Source: Rhynchonema sp. JSB1_4 (taxonomy: Eukaryota; Nematoda; Chromadorea; Monhysterida; Xyalidae). From it: DNA of 64,000 nt. Below are positions 21,883 to 45,592 of the stretch, one piece after another; positions within the stretch are counted from its first letter, which is position 1, and each line of letters starts with the position of its first letter. The notes under the pieces are model-generated. The model worked only from the letters and a program-made list of their open reading frames with translations, was not told the DNA's origin and searched no databases. The stretch is from positions 49,685-113,684 of the forward strand of contig JASAMV010008650.1 of assembly GCA_030248065.1 (NCBI GenBank). Direction: 5' to 3'. A program made the position numbers and the translations under genes.

Positions 21883-24800
21883 ATGGTAAAGGACACGAAA
21901 TATTACGATGTGCTCGGCGTTCAGCCCAGTGCCACTGAGCACGAACTGAAAAAGGCCTATCGGAAAATGGCGCTAAAATATCACCCGGACAAAAATCCGA
22001 ACGAAGGAGAACGGGTTGGTCTTGTTTTGCGTGATGGGTGTGGTGATGTGTTGCATTTGTATGTGCTGTTTGTCGGCTGGTTCGGTCACCGAGTTTATGC
22101 TGTCATAAAGAATCGTTTTATTTTTCGTGGAAAAAACCTTTTTTCGAAAAACCGTTTTTTCCAAATATTTTTCCAGTACTTGTAAGAACGTAATTTCGAA
22201 AAATACAGTAATTTCAGCGTAAAATTTGTTGAAAGTGACGATCGTGTTCTTGAAGAGTGTTGAAGTCGATCGAAAACACTTGTTTTACACGCTTTTTGGC
22301 CCATTTTGTGCCGTTTAATTTTTGTGCTCGAGCCAATTTTTCACTAAAATCGAGAAACTGATCAGTTTTACATGACAATTTTTGGCAAAATTGAAATAAA
22401 GTACCGATATTTTTCCGATAAAAACCGAAAAATTACCCACGGAAAAATAACTGGGAAAGTATTCGGGTCTCGAAAAAACGTTTTTTTTTCGTTTTTTTCG
22501 AAAAAAAACCGGTTTTGTTTGCCTGCCAGTATAACCGAGCTCCTGTTCTCTTTTTGTCCATTGGGCTTCTGCTTAGTGCGGTATTTTTTACATACGCTGC
22601 AACTCTCATGTACAAAAACAAAGTGCACCAAACATACCACCACTGGGTGCGTGGGTACGCAAGGATGCCCTTCAAGTACACAAGACTCAACTTTTCCCTA
22701 AAAAGTTATTTTGTGTAAATGTCGTTAAAAATGTCGCGAACACACCCCCTTTCCAGCGTTTTAAAGCAAAAAAAGGCAACAGCAGGTCACTACACCCAAA
22801 GACAAATTTTTCGTTTAATTTTCCAGTTCAAAATGATCTCACAAGCATACGAAGTGCTTTCGAATGCGGACAAGCGGAAAATCTACGACGAAGGTGGTGA
22901 GGACGCGTTGAAGGAGGGCGGAGGCGGACCCGGGGGGTTTTCGTCGCCCATGGACATTTTTGACATGTTCTTTGGCGGTTTGTCAGCTAATTATTCTGTT
23001 TATGCGTTTGTTGTTGTCTTGTCTGTATTTTTCTTGTGTAAGTTTTTGGTGTGTAAGTTTTTGGTCCTAGCAAGAATCACTTGCCGTACTTGCACATCAG
23101 CAAATCGCAATCGCTCAGGAGCTATGTAGGTCCGATTTATCGCATGACTGCTGTTATTTATTTATATTATTTGTTCGGATTTGAACGCGACGCTAGACAT
23201 AATTCTTATTTCGACGAACGTCTGAAAAGCCGTTTTTACTCCTATATCTGCATAATCCAAGCGTTGTCGTATTTTGTGTTGTGTCCTCTCGAGTTTTTTC
23301 ACGGTTCTCCTCCATACCTGAGTAACGTCACCTTCACACTGTGCAGGTCACTTTTCGCGTGGCGGCGAGCGTGAGCGTCGTGGCAAGGATGCCATTTTCC
23401 AGCTGCCTGTGACGTTGGAACAATTGTACAACGGTTTGGAGAAAAAACTGAAAGTGACGAAAAAGGTGGTCTGCGATAAATGTGACGGCAAAGGGGGCCG
23501 GGCTGATGCGGTGCAGAAATGCCAACCTTGCAAAGGAACCGGAATAAAAGTGAGTGTTTTTTGCGGTCGCATGCTCGTATGATCTGACCAGCGATTGTTT
23601 TGCCAATTTTTGTAACGTTGGTTATTAGGAGAAGTGTAGGCAAACCACGTTAACACGAGCCCGATTTCGCAGCTGGCAGAATAGTGAAACATTCTGACGT
23701 GGCCGCTGATTTGGGAAATGTTACACGTTGAAGAATACGCAGTGGAGCATGATGATTTTCTCTTTCTGTTCGTTTTGAATACAGCGCACCTTCAAAATCG
23801 GGCTCGTGTTGGCGTAGTTTGCTTATAGTTGCGCTAATCATTATGAAATCCCTTCAGTTTTCGGGGACCAACGAAACATTTACGTTTTTTCAGCGGTAAT
23901 AATGCGTTCCTTCGGTGCTCCTTGATTGCTGATGAGCGCTGACTTGTTTCACCCACATGATTAGCTGGTCTGGTTGCAGGTTCACGTTCAACAAATAGCG
24001 CCCGGTTTTATGACCCAATCGCAAGCGGTGTGCAATGACTGCCATGGCGAGGGTGAGATTATTGCGGCCAAGGACAGATGCAAGTCGTGTCAGGGAAGGA
24101 AGGTCGTACAATCGTCCACTGTGCTCGAAGTGCACATTGACAAAGGTGCGTTTTTGTTTTTGTGTTGCGATTGGGAGCAAATCACCCACCCGCTTTGTTT
24201 CAAAGAGTAGGCTCACTTCCAGTGGTGTGGTTGGGGGGGGGGGGGTTACCCCCTGGTATGGGGTATGGGAAATCGGCCCGGGGTATGGGGTATGGGAAAT
24301 TTTTCACTTTTGGAACAAGCACCCCTAAGAAATGACTTTTTGACCCCGAGAAGTGCCAAAATTGGCCATTTTTCGTCCAAAAATGTCAAAAATCGCTTAC
24401 TACCGCAAGAAAACTCTGTTTTAAGCACTTTTTAGACCAATTTTGGCACTTTTAGAAGATTTTTGGGGTCATTTTTTTCAAAACCCCCACCCTCGGCCTC
24501 GGGTATGGGAAATTTTTGAGTTTTTGGAAACCCCCCCTGGTATGGGAAATTTTTGATTTTTGGGGGTATGTATGGGAAATTTCCCGAAAATTGGGCTGGG
24601 TATGGCAAAATTTCGATTTCTCAACGACACCACTGCTCACTTCAACCTCCCTGAAACAAAATAGTTGTTAATTTCTGTTGGTTGGTTTATTGCTCTCAGT
24701 GACGCATAAAACCATGCACGTAAATTAGTGATAGAAGCACAGTTACAAGACCGGGTGGACAATTACGGAAATGAAAATAGTTACCACACTGGTTATAACA

Positions 24801-26261
24801 AAACCACAGCAAATAAAAGCTACAAAAAGCGCCAAGGAGAGAAAAAGATCACGGACATCAGGACAGACCACAGGACATGTAAACAGAACTGAAAATAATG
24901 CATTAATCCTCGTCCTCGTCAAACGACAAATGTCAGGCTCAGAGGGCGCATATTGGGATCAGTCCATATTGTCAACAGTCCAGAACAGATGGTGGGTTAA
25001 TTTCTGTCATCAGTTCACTTCAGTTGCTTGATGCTTCACGCTGGAATGCGTAACATAAGCTGTTTTCGATGATTCAATTAGTTTTGCTATGAAATCAAGA
25101 TTTGACACTATGCGTTCTATGCACACCAGGTATGCGAGATGGACAGAAAATCACATTCAATGGTGAGGGTGACCAAGAGCCGGGCATTCCACCGGGCAAT
25201 GTGGTGGTCGTCTTAGATGAACAGGAACATCCGGTTGGTTTTAAAGTCGAGCAGTTATGAAGTTTACTATTTAAATTAAATTGAGGTCTCAGAAAATTGG
25301 GATAAATAACATTGTTTCACAGCGTTTTACTCGTAAGCACGACCATTTGCTGCTGCGGATAGAGCTGGAGTTGGTGGAGGCGTTGTGCGGATGTAGCAAA
25401 GTTATTAAAACGCTCGATGATCGACAGTTGGTGTTCACGTTGTTGCCGGGTAAATATTTATGATTATTTTGTCGTTGTTGAATTTTATGTTTTTGTTTCG
25501 CAAGGCGCATTACAGGCAAAGTGTCCGGGTCTGGCCGTTTGTTTTCTTTTGTGCCTTGTTCGAAACATTCCATGTTTGATATGCCGCTTGTCGCGGGTAC
25601 TTTCAAGAAATTTTGGATCCCTGACAAAAATAAAAACACCAATTGTTACCCAGGCGAAGTGATCAAACACGACGACATCCGTGTCATACCGGGTGAAGGC
25701 ATGCCTCAACATCGAAATCCGTTCGAGAAAGGAAATCTGATCGTGTCGTTTATAGTTCATTTCCCGCAACAAAACTTTACATCGCCGAAAAAGGTTTGCG
25801 GCTAGATTTGAAACCGTCATCGTTTGATAACAGAGTGTTGTGCTTAGACGCATGGTTGATGATTCACGTTGTGTGATGGCCAGATAAAGCGAGGTTGTAA
25901 CTTTCCTCGAGGTGCATAAGCGTTTGATAACAAATATTTTCACGTCACAACAACATAAAAACAACATGAAGCGTCACCTTGCCCTCAATTCATTTCTGTT
26001 TCATGGTCTAGATTTTGTTATCTAACTTTAAATTTACTCCTAACGCCTGTTCAGTAATACACAACTGTTCGGTTGCAGCTATCGGAGCTGTCTAAACTGC
26101 TGCCACCCAAAACCAACGAGCCGATCGACATTGATGGTGCGGAGGAGTGCACGTTGCAGGACATCAACCCAGCAACAGCACGTGACCCGCATCGATCCGC
26201 CTATGAACAGGACTCGGACGACGAAGACGGACCGCAGGGCGTTAGATGTCAACATCAGTGA
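21883..26261 (+). CDS. DNAJA: Type I DnaJ/Hsp40 co-chaperone, DNAJA1/2-like, 8 exons, 401 aa
   Basis: Hsp70 co-chaperone that delivers substrates and stimulates Hsp70 ATPase. Exons: 21883-22014, 22827-22977, 23347-23549, 23980-24145, 25130-25233, 25323-25450 (the last base depends on the donor; 25449 fits the phase), 25654-25793 and 26079-26261. J domain: HPD at residues 34-36 in KYHPDKNP. A Gly-rich linker ([20 protein letters not shown]) follows. The zinc finger has four CxxCxGxG-type motifs ([33 protein letters not shown]). The C-terminal substrate-binding domains contain [12 protein letters not shown] and LVEALCG. The protein ends CQHQ, a CaaX farnesylation motif like that of vertebrate DNAJA2 (CAHQ). 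Length matches the family (about 400 aa) and all catalytic motifs are intact. Introns 1, 3 and 4 contain transposons. Confidence 0.96.
22095..22533. mobile_element. AAAACCGGTTTT-rich inverted-repeat element in DNAJA intron 1 (empty-site copy)
   Basis: Runs from TATGCTGTCATAAAG to GCCTGCCAGTATA and has inner poly-A/poly-T hairpins around AAACCGGTTTT. Its sequence is collinear with 53769-55943, but lacks the 1.7-kb insert that the latter carries: here the site reads CAGTACTTGTAAGAACG. Confidence 0.7.
23637..23827. mobile_element. MITE of the TAGGCAAACTAC family, copy 2
   Basis: Same structure and length as 2281-2473, with about 85-90% visible identity and inverted ends TAGGCAAACCACG and GGCGTAGTTTGCTTA. 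It lies in DNAJA intron 3 and leaves the splice sites untouched. Confidence 0.8.
24220..24635. mobile_element. hAT-type MITE in DNAJA intron 4
   Basis: The ends are CAGTGGTGTGGTTG and CAACGACACCACTG. The flanks CTCACTTC (24212-24219 and 24636-24643) form a perfect 8-bp duplication. The interior repeats GGTATGGGAAATTTTT. Confidence 0.92.
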
Positions 26262-27047
26262 CACACGCTAAATCATACCTGATAATGGTTACGAATAATG
26301 ACTATGTAATGTGGTGCAGTCGGCACTGTCTGTATGCATGATGTGTTACTCGCGTGGCTCTAACTCTGGTAAGAAGCCTTGTCTCGCGCAGCCCACGGTA
26401 CCAATTTGTGGCTCAATTCATGTAGTGTTCTGTTATTGTCCTTCACCTCTACTATTTGTGACAATTACCTTTCTTCCGCTGACAGTGACCCCACGTAAAA
26501 GTTAATTCACACTTCTATTCGTTATAATAATCAAGCAATGCTTTGTTTTTCGTTATTAACCTTTCTTACAGCGTTGTCATGTTCTGCTCTTACCCGTGAG
26601 TCGTTCAGAGCTCGCGTAGTCTCTCTGGTCATCAGCTTGAATTCTTTTGTTGATAATTCTGTCGAGCATTTGGCTCCTTCAACCTTTATTTGAGAATAGC
26701 GGTCAAATTGTTTTGACAACATATGGTCCGTCAAAAAGTCTATTTGATGATTACGTTTCCGATTTGATGCTGTGATTTACCGAAAACACAACATGAATAA
26801 AAGTGCACCCTGTGATTGTGTGTTTTCATGTTATCAGTCAAAACTGTTGCGTGTGCGCAGTCTTCTGGGCTTGTTCTATCCCGGATATCTGATGCGAGTT
26901 TTGAAAGCTTGCAGAGATTTTTCCAACTATTTGCCATTCCAGCTTTGTTCATCGCAACTGCGTTACAATCATGTAATGCGCACACGACTGGTCAGCACGC
27001 CTAACACAGGCTGCGATTAGCACCGGTCCCCCCTGAATCTTATCAAA
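26262..27047. other. Intergenic spacer DNAJA-MAF1
   Basis: Holds the 3' UTR of DNAJA and the promoter of MAF1, which are transcribed in the same direction. Short frames have no recognisable content, and no transposon was seen. Confidence 0.5.
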
Positions 27048-29489
27048 ATGAAGTTCCTTGAAAATACGAAATTGGAAGCGTTGGCGTCGGCACTGTCGGT
27101 GGAAACACAGGATTGCAGATTGGAAACCCGGTTCGTTGGGCTCACGCTTGCGTACATATTATTCAAATAACTTGTGTAGTTTATGAGCACGATTGCAACC
27201 AGAGGTGGGAATCGGGCCGGGCCGGGCCGACTTTTCGGAATGTCGGGCCTGGGTGGCCGGCCCGAAAAGGCCCGACATCATCGAATTTCAATAAAAAATC
27301 GTGATTTTTTAGGCTAAATTTGCCAAAATTTCTCGCGATTCTGCAAATTAGTACCGACTTCCATGATTATCATGTATTTTTAAACCAAAAAACAGTAATT
27401 TTGCACCAAAAAATTGCTTCAAAATATCATCAGAAAAAGTCGGGCCGAAAAAATCGGGCCGGGCCGACTTTTTTCCAAGTCGGGCCGGTCCGGGCCGGGC
27501 CGACCCCCGGAGCTCGTCGGGTCGGGCCGGGCCGAGGTAACCCGGCCCGATTCCCACCTCTGATTGTAACATAGCCGTCAGGTCACAAATGCTTGTGGTA
27601 AGCAACTGATGTCTTCGACGTTTGCAACCGAGTTGGGTAGTGAGTACCGAAAGTTGTTTTTCCGAGTCAGTCCGCGCTTGATTGCGTTACTTTGCTTGTT
27701 CCCCTCATTCAGACAGGATGTTTTATAAACTACAACATGGTGAAATTACGTTATTTGTTTTCAGCGTGGAAAGTTATTCGTGCAAAATGGTGCAGTCTGA
27801 TAAGAAACTATGGAAAGAATGGATGCAAGCCGGTGGACCGAGCACAAGTCCGCATGATCCACAGGTTGGGCTGGCTAATGTTTCACTTTTTCACACTTTA
27901 GAATGACGCGCTTTGTTGTGTTTCATAATTATTCAGCAAAGGTCCTTCCTTCAACTGGTATTTGCTATTTGGTATTTCCATTCCAGCCGCTATCACCCCC
28001 AATTATCGACAACCCGTGGGCATACCCCCAACACGGCCCAGGTCCCCCATCAACCTCGCCCTGCAATCGATTGACGGTGCTCCGGAATAGACATCGAAGT
28101 CGATCAACATCGGGCTCGGATCAGGATCAGGAAATGGTCAGTTGGTTGCAATCTTTTGCAAATTGTAAGGAGACGTAAAAAATGTGCTTTTAACCAATGC
28201 TACTTAGAATGGTTGTCTACGACTGTCGTTCGTTGATGGCCCAAATTGACTTTTGTCAGATAAAAAACGGCCCAAAGAAACAGTACCAAGTATTTTGCCT
28301 ATTTCAGGCCGGCGCGGTTTTGTGTGATTCCATCAGTCGAAAGATGCTGTTTGACTTGGTGGCTTTAATGAACGCCTCGTTCCCGGACTACGACTTTACG
28401 GACGCGAAAGGAGAGAATTTTCATCGTGTGCCTTCGCTTGAGGTGGGAAACAAAAGTAGCAGGTTTTGGTTTGCTTATCCAAAGGTAATAATAAGTTAAA
28501 CGCTAAAAGACGTCGTTTGTACCCAACGTTTAAGCGAGAAACGCGTGTTAGCTCGTTCTGCCCGGCGATGTATTTTCCTGGATTTGTGTCGAAGATTTGT
28601 GCTCCGAGTTGTTTACAGGTGGCCACATCTCAAATCAACTCGCAACTGGCTGCGCTGGTTGACAACTACGGTACGATGAAATCACATGTGTGGTCGATTG
28701 TTGATGATGAAATCAAATTGAAAGAATGTAATATATACAGGTGAGTTGATTATTCGTTTTTAGTATTCGATTGTGATTAACATTGCATACGTTGTCAACT
28801 GGCGTTATTTCGTCAGAGATCGAATGACAATCGCTTCACTGCTTTTACAATATTTTTACGTTAGAATTTCGTGGTGCCAGATTGATTTGTTTCTTTGCAG
28901 CTACAACCCGGACTACAGCTCCGACCCGTTCGCCGAGGACGGATGTATTTGGTCGTTCAACTACTTTTTCTACAACAAGCGGCTGAAGCGAATCGTCTTT
29001 TTTGCGTGCAGGGCACAAAGGTTTGTGTTTATTTTCGGGTTTGTGTGGGCGGCTGTTTTTCATCTGCAACTAAATATGGCTGTGGCTAAGCCGTTTTATC
29101 TTATCTGAGACCTGAGAGTCATATTGGACTGTAGAAAGCCTTATCTATAGTGGGATACAGTATATGCTGGTCAACTTGACGCAAATTGGTTGCTGTGTAC
29201 GCGGCATCAACAGGGACCGTACTTGGGCTGTGTTTTGAAACATGCAAAAAAGCCTCAAGAATTTTTTGTCTGTGCCATTTTTGGACGGAATAGCACTTGG
29301 CTGGGATGGGAAAGCACTTAACAAAATAGTGCCCTATACCACCGACGGAAACACCATCATTTCAATATCTTATGTAATTTTATGTTTTATTTGTCAAGAA
29401 TATCAACAGTATTTGTCAATTTTGCTGGCAGCATACGTAACGGCGACGATTCGTCGTTCGACGACCAAATCTGGAATATGGACACTTGA
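27048..29489 (+). CDS. MAF1: MAF1 homologue, repressor of RNA polymerase III, 7 exons, 255 aa
   Basis: Nutrient- and stress-controlled inhibitor of RNA polymerase III, regulated through phosphorylation in other animals. Exons: 27048-27130, 27765-27864, 27987-28136, 28308-28442, 28619-28740, 28901-29020 and 29432-29489. The total is 768 nt with all phases consistent. Recognition strings in family order: start [12 protein letters not shown], then VESYSCKM, a Ser/Pro-rich linker (about residues 62-111), [26 protein letters not shown] and [18 protein letters not shown]. The C-terminus is a short acidic tail ([11 protein letters not shown]) on a separate exon. Length is almost identical to human MAF1 (256 aa). 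The linker contains RSRSTS, a plausible phosphorylation site. Intron 1 holds a hAT MITE. Confidence 0.96.
27200..27562. mobile_element. hAT-type MITE in MAF1 intron 1
   Basis: The ends are CAGAGGTGGGAATCGGGCC and GGCCCGATTCCCACCTCTG, exact complements. The flanks ATTGCAAC and ATTGTAAC (27192-27199 and 27563-27570) are an 8-bp duplication with one change. Rich in GGGCCGGGCC near both ends. Confidence 0.9.
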
Positions 29490-29793
29490 GTGTTCCTGTC
29501 ACAAAACTGCATTGTTTAGTTGGCCGTTCAAATGTGCAAAATGTCGTGAAAACCACTGGTTGGTTGGCTTCGGTTTATGTGTATTTCGTGTATAATATTA
29601 CTGTGCTGTTTTGCTATTTTCTTCTTTTCTAATATTCGTATCCTGATACTTTCGATCTGGCATTGTCTACAAAGCTCGTCGCCGATGTGCTACTGAGACT
29701 TCGTGTTACGGGATTTACATATGTAGATATCTTTTGATCATCTGGTAGCACTGAAGCGAAATTGCTGTGTGCCCCGGTCCTTCCGCTCTTTAA

Positions 29794-31447
29794 AGGGCTC
29801 GGGACATAACCGAAGGAAGGGCAGCAGAGCGCAGTGTTATACATCGTTGGAAAGCACTGTGACAGCATATGTCACGCACAAATTTTAAGCTCCTTGGAGA
29901 TTCGCTATCTCTTGGTAGAGCGACTTTTCGTTCCAGAAAAAAGTGACTTTTTGCACAAATTGCAACGACCGGTGCAGAAACCCCAAATGAGTTGAAAGTC
30001 AAGTAACACGTGGATAGGATCACAACAGCTTCTGGATAACTTATCATGAGAACTTCAGTCGCTCAATGCATTGCTTCACTCGGTGAGGGTGCGAAATGTT
30101 CCAAAAATCGGCCACATTTTTCGAAAAGACAAGTTTGTCTCTAAATTTTGAGGCCGCGCTTTGTGTTGCAGAAATGAAAATGCAATAGAAAAATAGAGCA
30201 TTTTCGAAAGTACCAGAAAATTAGGTTTTTAAATTTGGAAACACTTAGATAGCGGCGTGACAGGCCGAAAAAGACCTAAAAATTGCCACTAAACTGCATA
30301 GTTGCATTCATTGACGGAAATGTGATGTAAATAAGCCACGTATTGCATTGGATTGGAAACGAGAAAGTCAAATAAACGCACAGTCCAACAATCTAGACGA
30401 GTTTCAAGACTTCAAACCCCATGGTCCGGCTGCTGCAGCCATGCCAACCTGAATAAGATATTTGGCTACAAGTCGTCACTGTTAGAGATTATTGCACATT
30501 TGACAGCATCAAACGATGTAGCTTCAAAGTAGCTATCGAACGATATATAACATGTCCATACTATCTCTTACTATGGACAAGAAACGGTCAAAATTCCGAA
30601 ATCGCACACGGTGACGTGACGGTTCATTCCAGAATCGTCAAAAAAGCATTTTTTCAACCTCCAACCTTAAGCGTAAGACTTTATTGGGGCTTGTTATATA
30701 TCATTAGAACGCTACTCCCGAGATACATTGTTTGGTGCTATCACATTTACAATAGCTGTTGACAATTAGCATTTATAGCTGAATATCATATTCAGGTTAG
30801 TATGGCTGCCCCGAGAGATCTGTAGACCTTGGGGTCTTCGGACCTTCATAGGTTGTTAAACCGGTCGTTTCTCATTTTTTTGTTTCGAATCCGATGCAAT
30901 CTGTGACCTTTATGTGTCACAATTCTGGCGATGAATGTAACCACCTAATTTAGCGGCAATTTAATGGATTTTTAGGCCTGTCACGGAGCTAGCCATGAGT
31001 CAAAAAATTCAAAAACCTTATTTTCTGGTACTTTCGACGATGCTCTATTTCCCCATTGCATTCTTATTTCCGCAGCGCTAAGCATGGCCTCAAAATTTAG
31101 GGATAAACTTGTGTTCTCAAAAATTAAGGCCGATTTTTGGAACGTTTCGCATCCTCACCGTGTGAAGCAATGCTTTGAGCGACTGAAGTTGTGATGGTAA
31201 GCTATTCAGAAGCTGTTGTAATCCTATCCGCGTGTTACTTGACCTTCAACTCATTTGGGGTTTCTGCACCGGTCGTTCCAATTTGTGCAAAAATTCACTT
31301 TTTTCTGGAACGAAAAGTCGCTCTACCAAGAGATAGCGAATCTCCAAGGAGCTTAAAATTTGTGCGTGACATAGGCTGTCGGAATGCTTTCCAACGGTAT
31401 GTAACAGTATGTCCTGCTACCCTTCCTTCGGTTATGTCCCGAGCCCT
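29794..31447. mobile_element. TTAA-flanked foldback transposon 1
   Basis: Arms of about 500 bp (29794-30296 and 30945-31447) are inverted copies beginning AGGGCTCGGGACATAACCG. TTAA stands on both sides (29790-29793 and 31448-31451), the target signature of piggyBac-type elements. The 650-bp centre has no transposase. Similar frames of 85-86 residues in the two arms are by-products of the inverted repeat. Confidence 0.82.
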
Positions 31448-32517
31448 TTAACGCGGTAAAAGCTTCTCTGATGAACAGAATAAGATGAAAAGTCATTGAT
31501 GGTTCTGATGCTTTCTAGCTATGTCTTGCTGTTACTTATGTTGCACTGTCACAAAATCAAATGCTATTTTTCTCTATCTATTCTTGGCTTTGTTATTACT
31601 TTTATGCGAAATTACTCCATGCTTCCTGGCCGGACACGTTCCACCACCCTATATTGTCCTGGTGTTCGTCTGGTCGGGACAATTCTGATACATACAACAA
31701 TCACGGCTCCAGTTCCCTTGGTGTGCGTGTCAGAATGTTCCGTAATATAGCTCTACTTTCTGTCATCTCCTATTCTATTGTTACTATACATTTGTAATTA
31801 TCTCTTGTGTTCTTGATGCACAAGTCAAAACCGTGTGACAAATATACGCGACTGTTGTGTTGTGCCGCTTTTACGTGTTTTCTTTGATGAATTTATTTTG
31901 CATCTGTAGCTAATTTCATTGTTTGTGTGTACCGTTTCATTTATATTGATTGTGTCACCAAGCGTTACAAGTGCTTGAAATCGGATTTTTTTGAAGAATT
32001 TCGTTCGGGGTCGGTGTGGTACGATAACTTCAAGATTTTTTCGTGTGTCGTGTTGTTTTGTTGCCATAGTTGCACTACTGTAGTCGCTCTTTGTATGTGC
32101 ACCTTGCACTTTTCACTGATTATGGCTATTCGTCAGCCAATATTAGTTTTGGTACTGTACAAAGTTGCTAATAAACACACACCAAAACACCAAATGTAAT
32201 TATTATTTGCTGAATTTCTATCATCTGCTATTTTGCTGTATGTGTGCTTGTTTTTCTCGATTTTTTGTCAAAAACTATGTACCGCCCAGTCAGGGAATGC
32301 GGACTAATGTGTTTGTGTACATTACTGTATATTACCGTACACGTGTGTTACTGCTGTACTTAGATTTAGTGTGTGCACTTACTGGTAGCCAATCTATAAT
32401 TATCATTCGCATAAATGAATTGCACTAGCTCGTTCGGTTTTTACAGAGAATCACACAACACTGCAAGAAAAATACAATACGAGAGACTATAATGTGAAAA
32501 AAGAGAACTAATTCGCA
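31448..32517. other. Intergenic, no gene recognised
   Basis: AT-rich, with short plus-strand hydrophobic frames (about 31500-31790 and 32165-32428) that lack splice partners or family signatures. It contains the 3' flank of the first astacin gene. Confidence 0.45.
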
Positions 32518-36385
<3,868 letters not shown>

Positions 36386-37656
36386 GTTGGATTACCCACG
36401 CACCCAAAAGGCGATGGGAGAGCACAACACCTTAAAAAGGCTAATTTTCAATTCAAAACGCACAGACTGGATTGCCTTGTGTGCGGGCTCATGGGCGACG
36501 TTGTATGTAGTCGATACGGTATGGTGCGGCTTCGTGGGTGAGCTGAGCATTGTGTATGTACCTACACGTGTCAACGCAATGTGCATGCTCACAAGGCCTC
36601 ACATTGACTAAAACTTGAAGGATAGTTATTTTAGCACAAAATATGGCAACGTCTGAATCGCTTTGGTGTAATGCGCGTCTTAGTTGAACTCTGTGACGGC
36701 GTTAGGGTACTGCCACATGTACAGCATAATATTCTTCTTATAACTGATGCCACAACATTTTTCGAAACACAGGCCCTTTTAATTTCAAACCGGTTCTTTT
36801 CTGATGTCTTATAACTTTATTTATGGTATAACTGCGAATTATAATTAGCAAACCCCGGTCTGCAGGTTGTATGTATGTAACTGACTTGACGTTGTACGTC
36901 TAAATGTTCTGCGCTTGAACTTACTGGTTTGGTGCAGTAAGTTTGGTAGTTTTGGTGTAGGTGTACATTCTACTGTAGTATACATTCATCAGTCATAGAC
37001 AAATGTGATCATTTGACAGTTCCACACAAACTTGTTTGAACGTATATGCCCACATAATACGCATACCTTACGTTTCCAAACAAAGATGCCGTCTCGGCGA
37101 TGGGCTAAGGAGGCACGCGGATTGTGGTGGGACCCTAAGCGGCTACAGTAGCAGTTTTGTCCGTGCGTCAGCGCTTTCCGCAACAAAGTTTCGAGTGTGA
37201 AGATGTGTGTGGTCGTTGTTATTGACTGGCATGGCAAGACAGTAAGTATATCGTTATCGTTCATCAATCCTTTGCACAAAAATGACCCACAATGCATCTT
37301 TCAAGAAAAGTTTTTAATTTGATTTCCACAATAACGGTACAAATTCTGACGCTCCAAGTTGAACTCACTCGGACTGGGAGCACCAGTGTCAGCTATAAAC
37401 GAACTAGGGTTAGATTTGTGTGACATGCTTGAAAAGCTGAATCTTTATTAATTTAATTTGGCTGTTTTTTTGTTATCTTGGCAATTATATCTGCACTTTC
37501 TCACAAATGCTGTTATGTTTGTATTTGTGCAGTGATTGGTATGCATAATTATCCCTATCTAGGGCTGGAAACTTCCTTGTTCAGCAGAAATAAAAGAAGA
37601 AGAGGAAGAGGAAGACGACAACACCCATATTATACAATATCCTCAATATTTTATCA
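36386..37656. other. Intergenic between paralogues A and B
   Basis: Promoter side of A and 3' side of B. Nothing recognisable as a gene or repeat. A 102-residue minus-strand frame at 36989-37297 lacks any family signature. Confidence 0.5.
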
Positions 37657-41375
<3,719 letters not shown>

Positions 41376-42181
41376 TTGTGGCGCGAAAATTAGGACTTGT
41401 CCAAGAAAATTTTCAGCCCCCACGGATACATTTCAGCTGTATAAGTGTCTGGGCTAACTTCTTATACTTTTGTTTCTGAAATCAGAGGAACTCGTTTTGC
41501 GATGTAGCAGACGTCACGTTACGTCTCTCAACATTTGTAGTGTAACAACATCAATCTGAATTAAACCAATCTCAATACGTTACCATTATACAAGAACAAC
41601 CATGAGAGGCACCAGATTTTTGCAACGATTGATGGTCAATTTTAATAAAAATAAAACGTTTTGTGCTTGAAACGTATAGAAAGCAAGGGCACGTATATAT
41701 TTGCCCGTCAAGTTAACATGACAGCTTTGTACTTTAGTGAAAGTCATGCAGTTGCAATGAACTTTTTGCTACCACTTTTAACACCGACTGTTGCCTTGTA
41801 TGTACATGCGTGTAGGTATACATTTTTGTGTAGGTAACACAAATGTACATACCTCTCTTAAAACAAGTGCAAGCAGCATCTACAGTACAGGGTTTGTAAC
41901 TGCATCAGGAATAAAATCGTTTTGTTCTGGAACCGCACAAACGTTTGAGCAAAATCTGGTAACTGTGTATTTCGAATTTTTCGTTTCAAAACTACGTGTC
42001 ACTCCAGCTGTCCCCCAGTATTGAAGGCATCAAATTTATACAATTATGTCCAGGCTGGTTCAGCAAAGACAAAACCTCTTTATAAACTGGCATAGAGAGA
42101 CGATAAAAAACAGTAAATTTGTACATACACCTCCATATTTGATCAGAAGAGACAAGCAACAAGCCTGTCAATCAACGCCCT
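41376..42181. other. Intergenic between paralogues B and C
   Basis: No gene, repeat or transposon recognised. It presumably carries the promoter of B and the 3' UTR of C. Confidence 0.45.

Positions 42182-45592
<3,411 letters not shown>

Noticed and set aside
24220..24640. Possible alternative exon in DNAJA intron 4
   Set aside because: The open frame is within a MITE with an 8-bp duplication, and the flanking exons join in phase without it.
29790..31451. 85- and 86-residue frames starting near 30047 and 31191 that look like a duplicated gene
   Set aside because: They are the same sequence in the two arms of the foldback element.
36989..37297. A 102-residue minus-strand frame between paralogues A and B
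   Set aside because: No signal peptide, domain or splice pattern. Length is within chance expectation.
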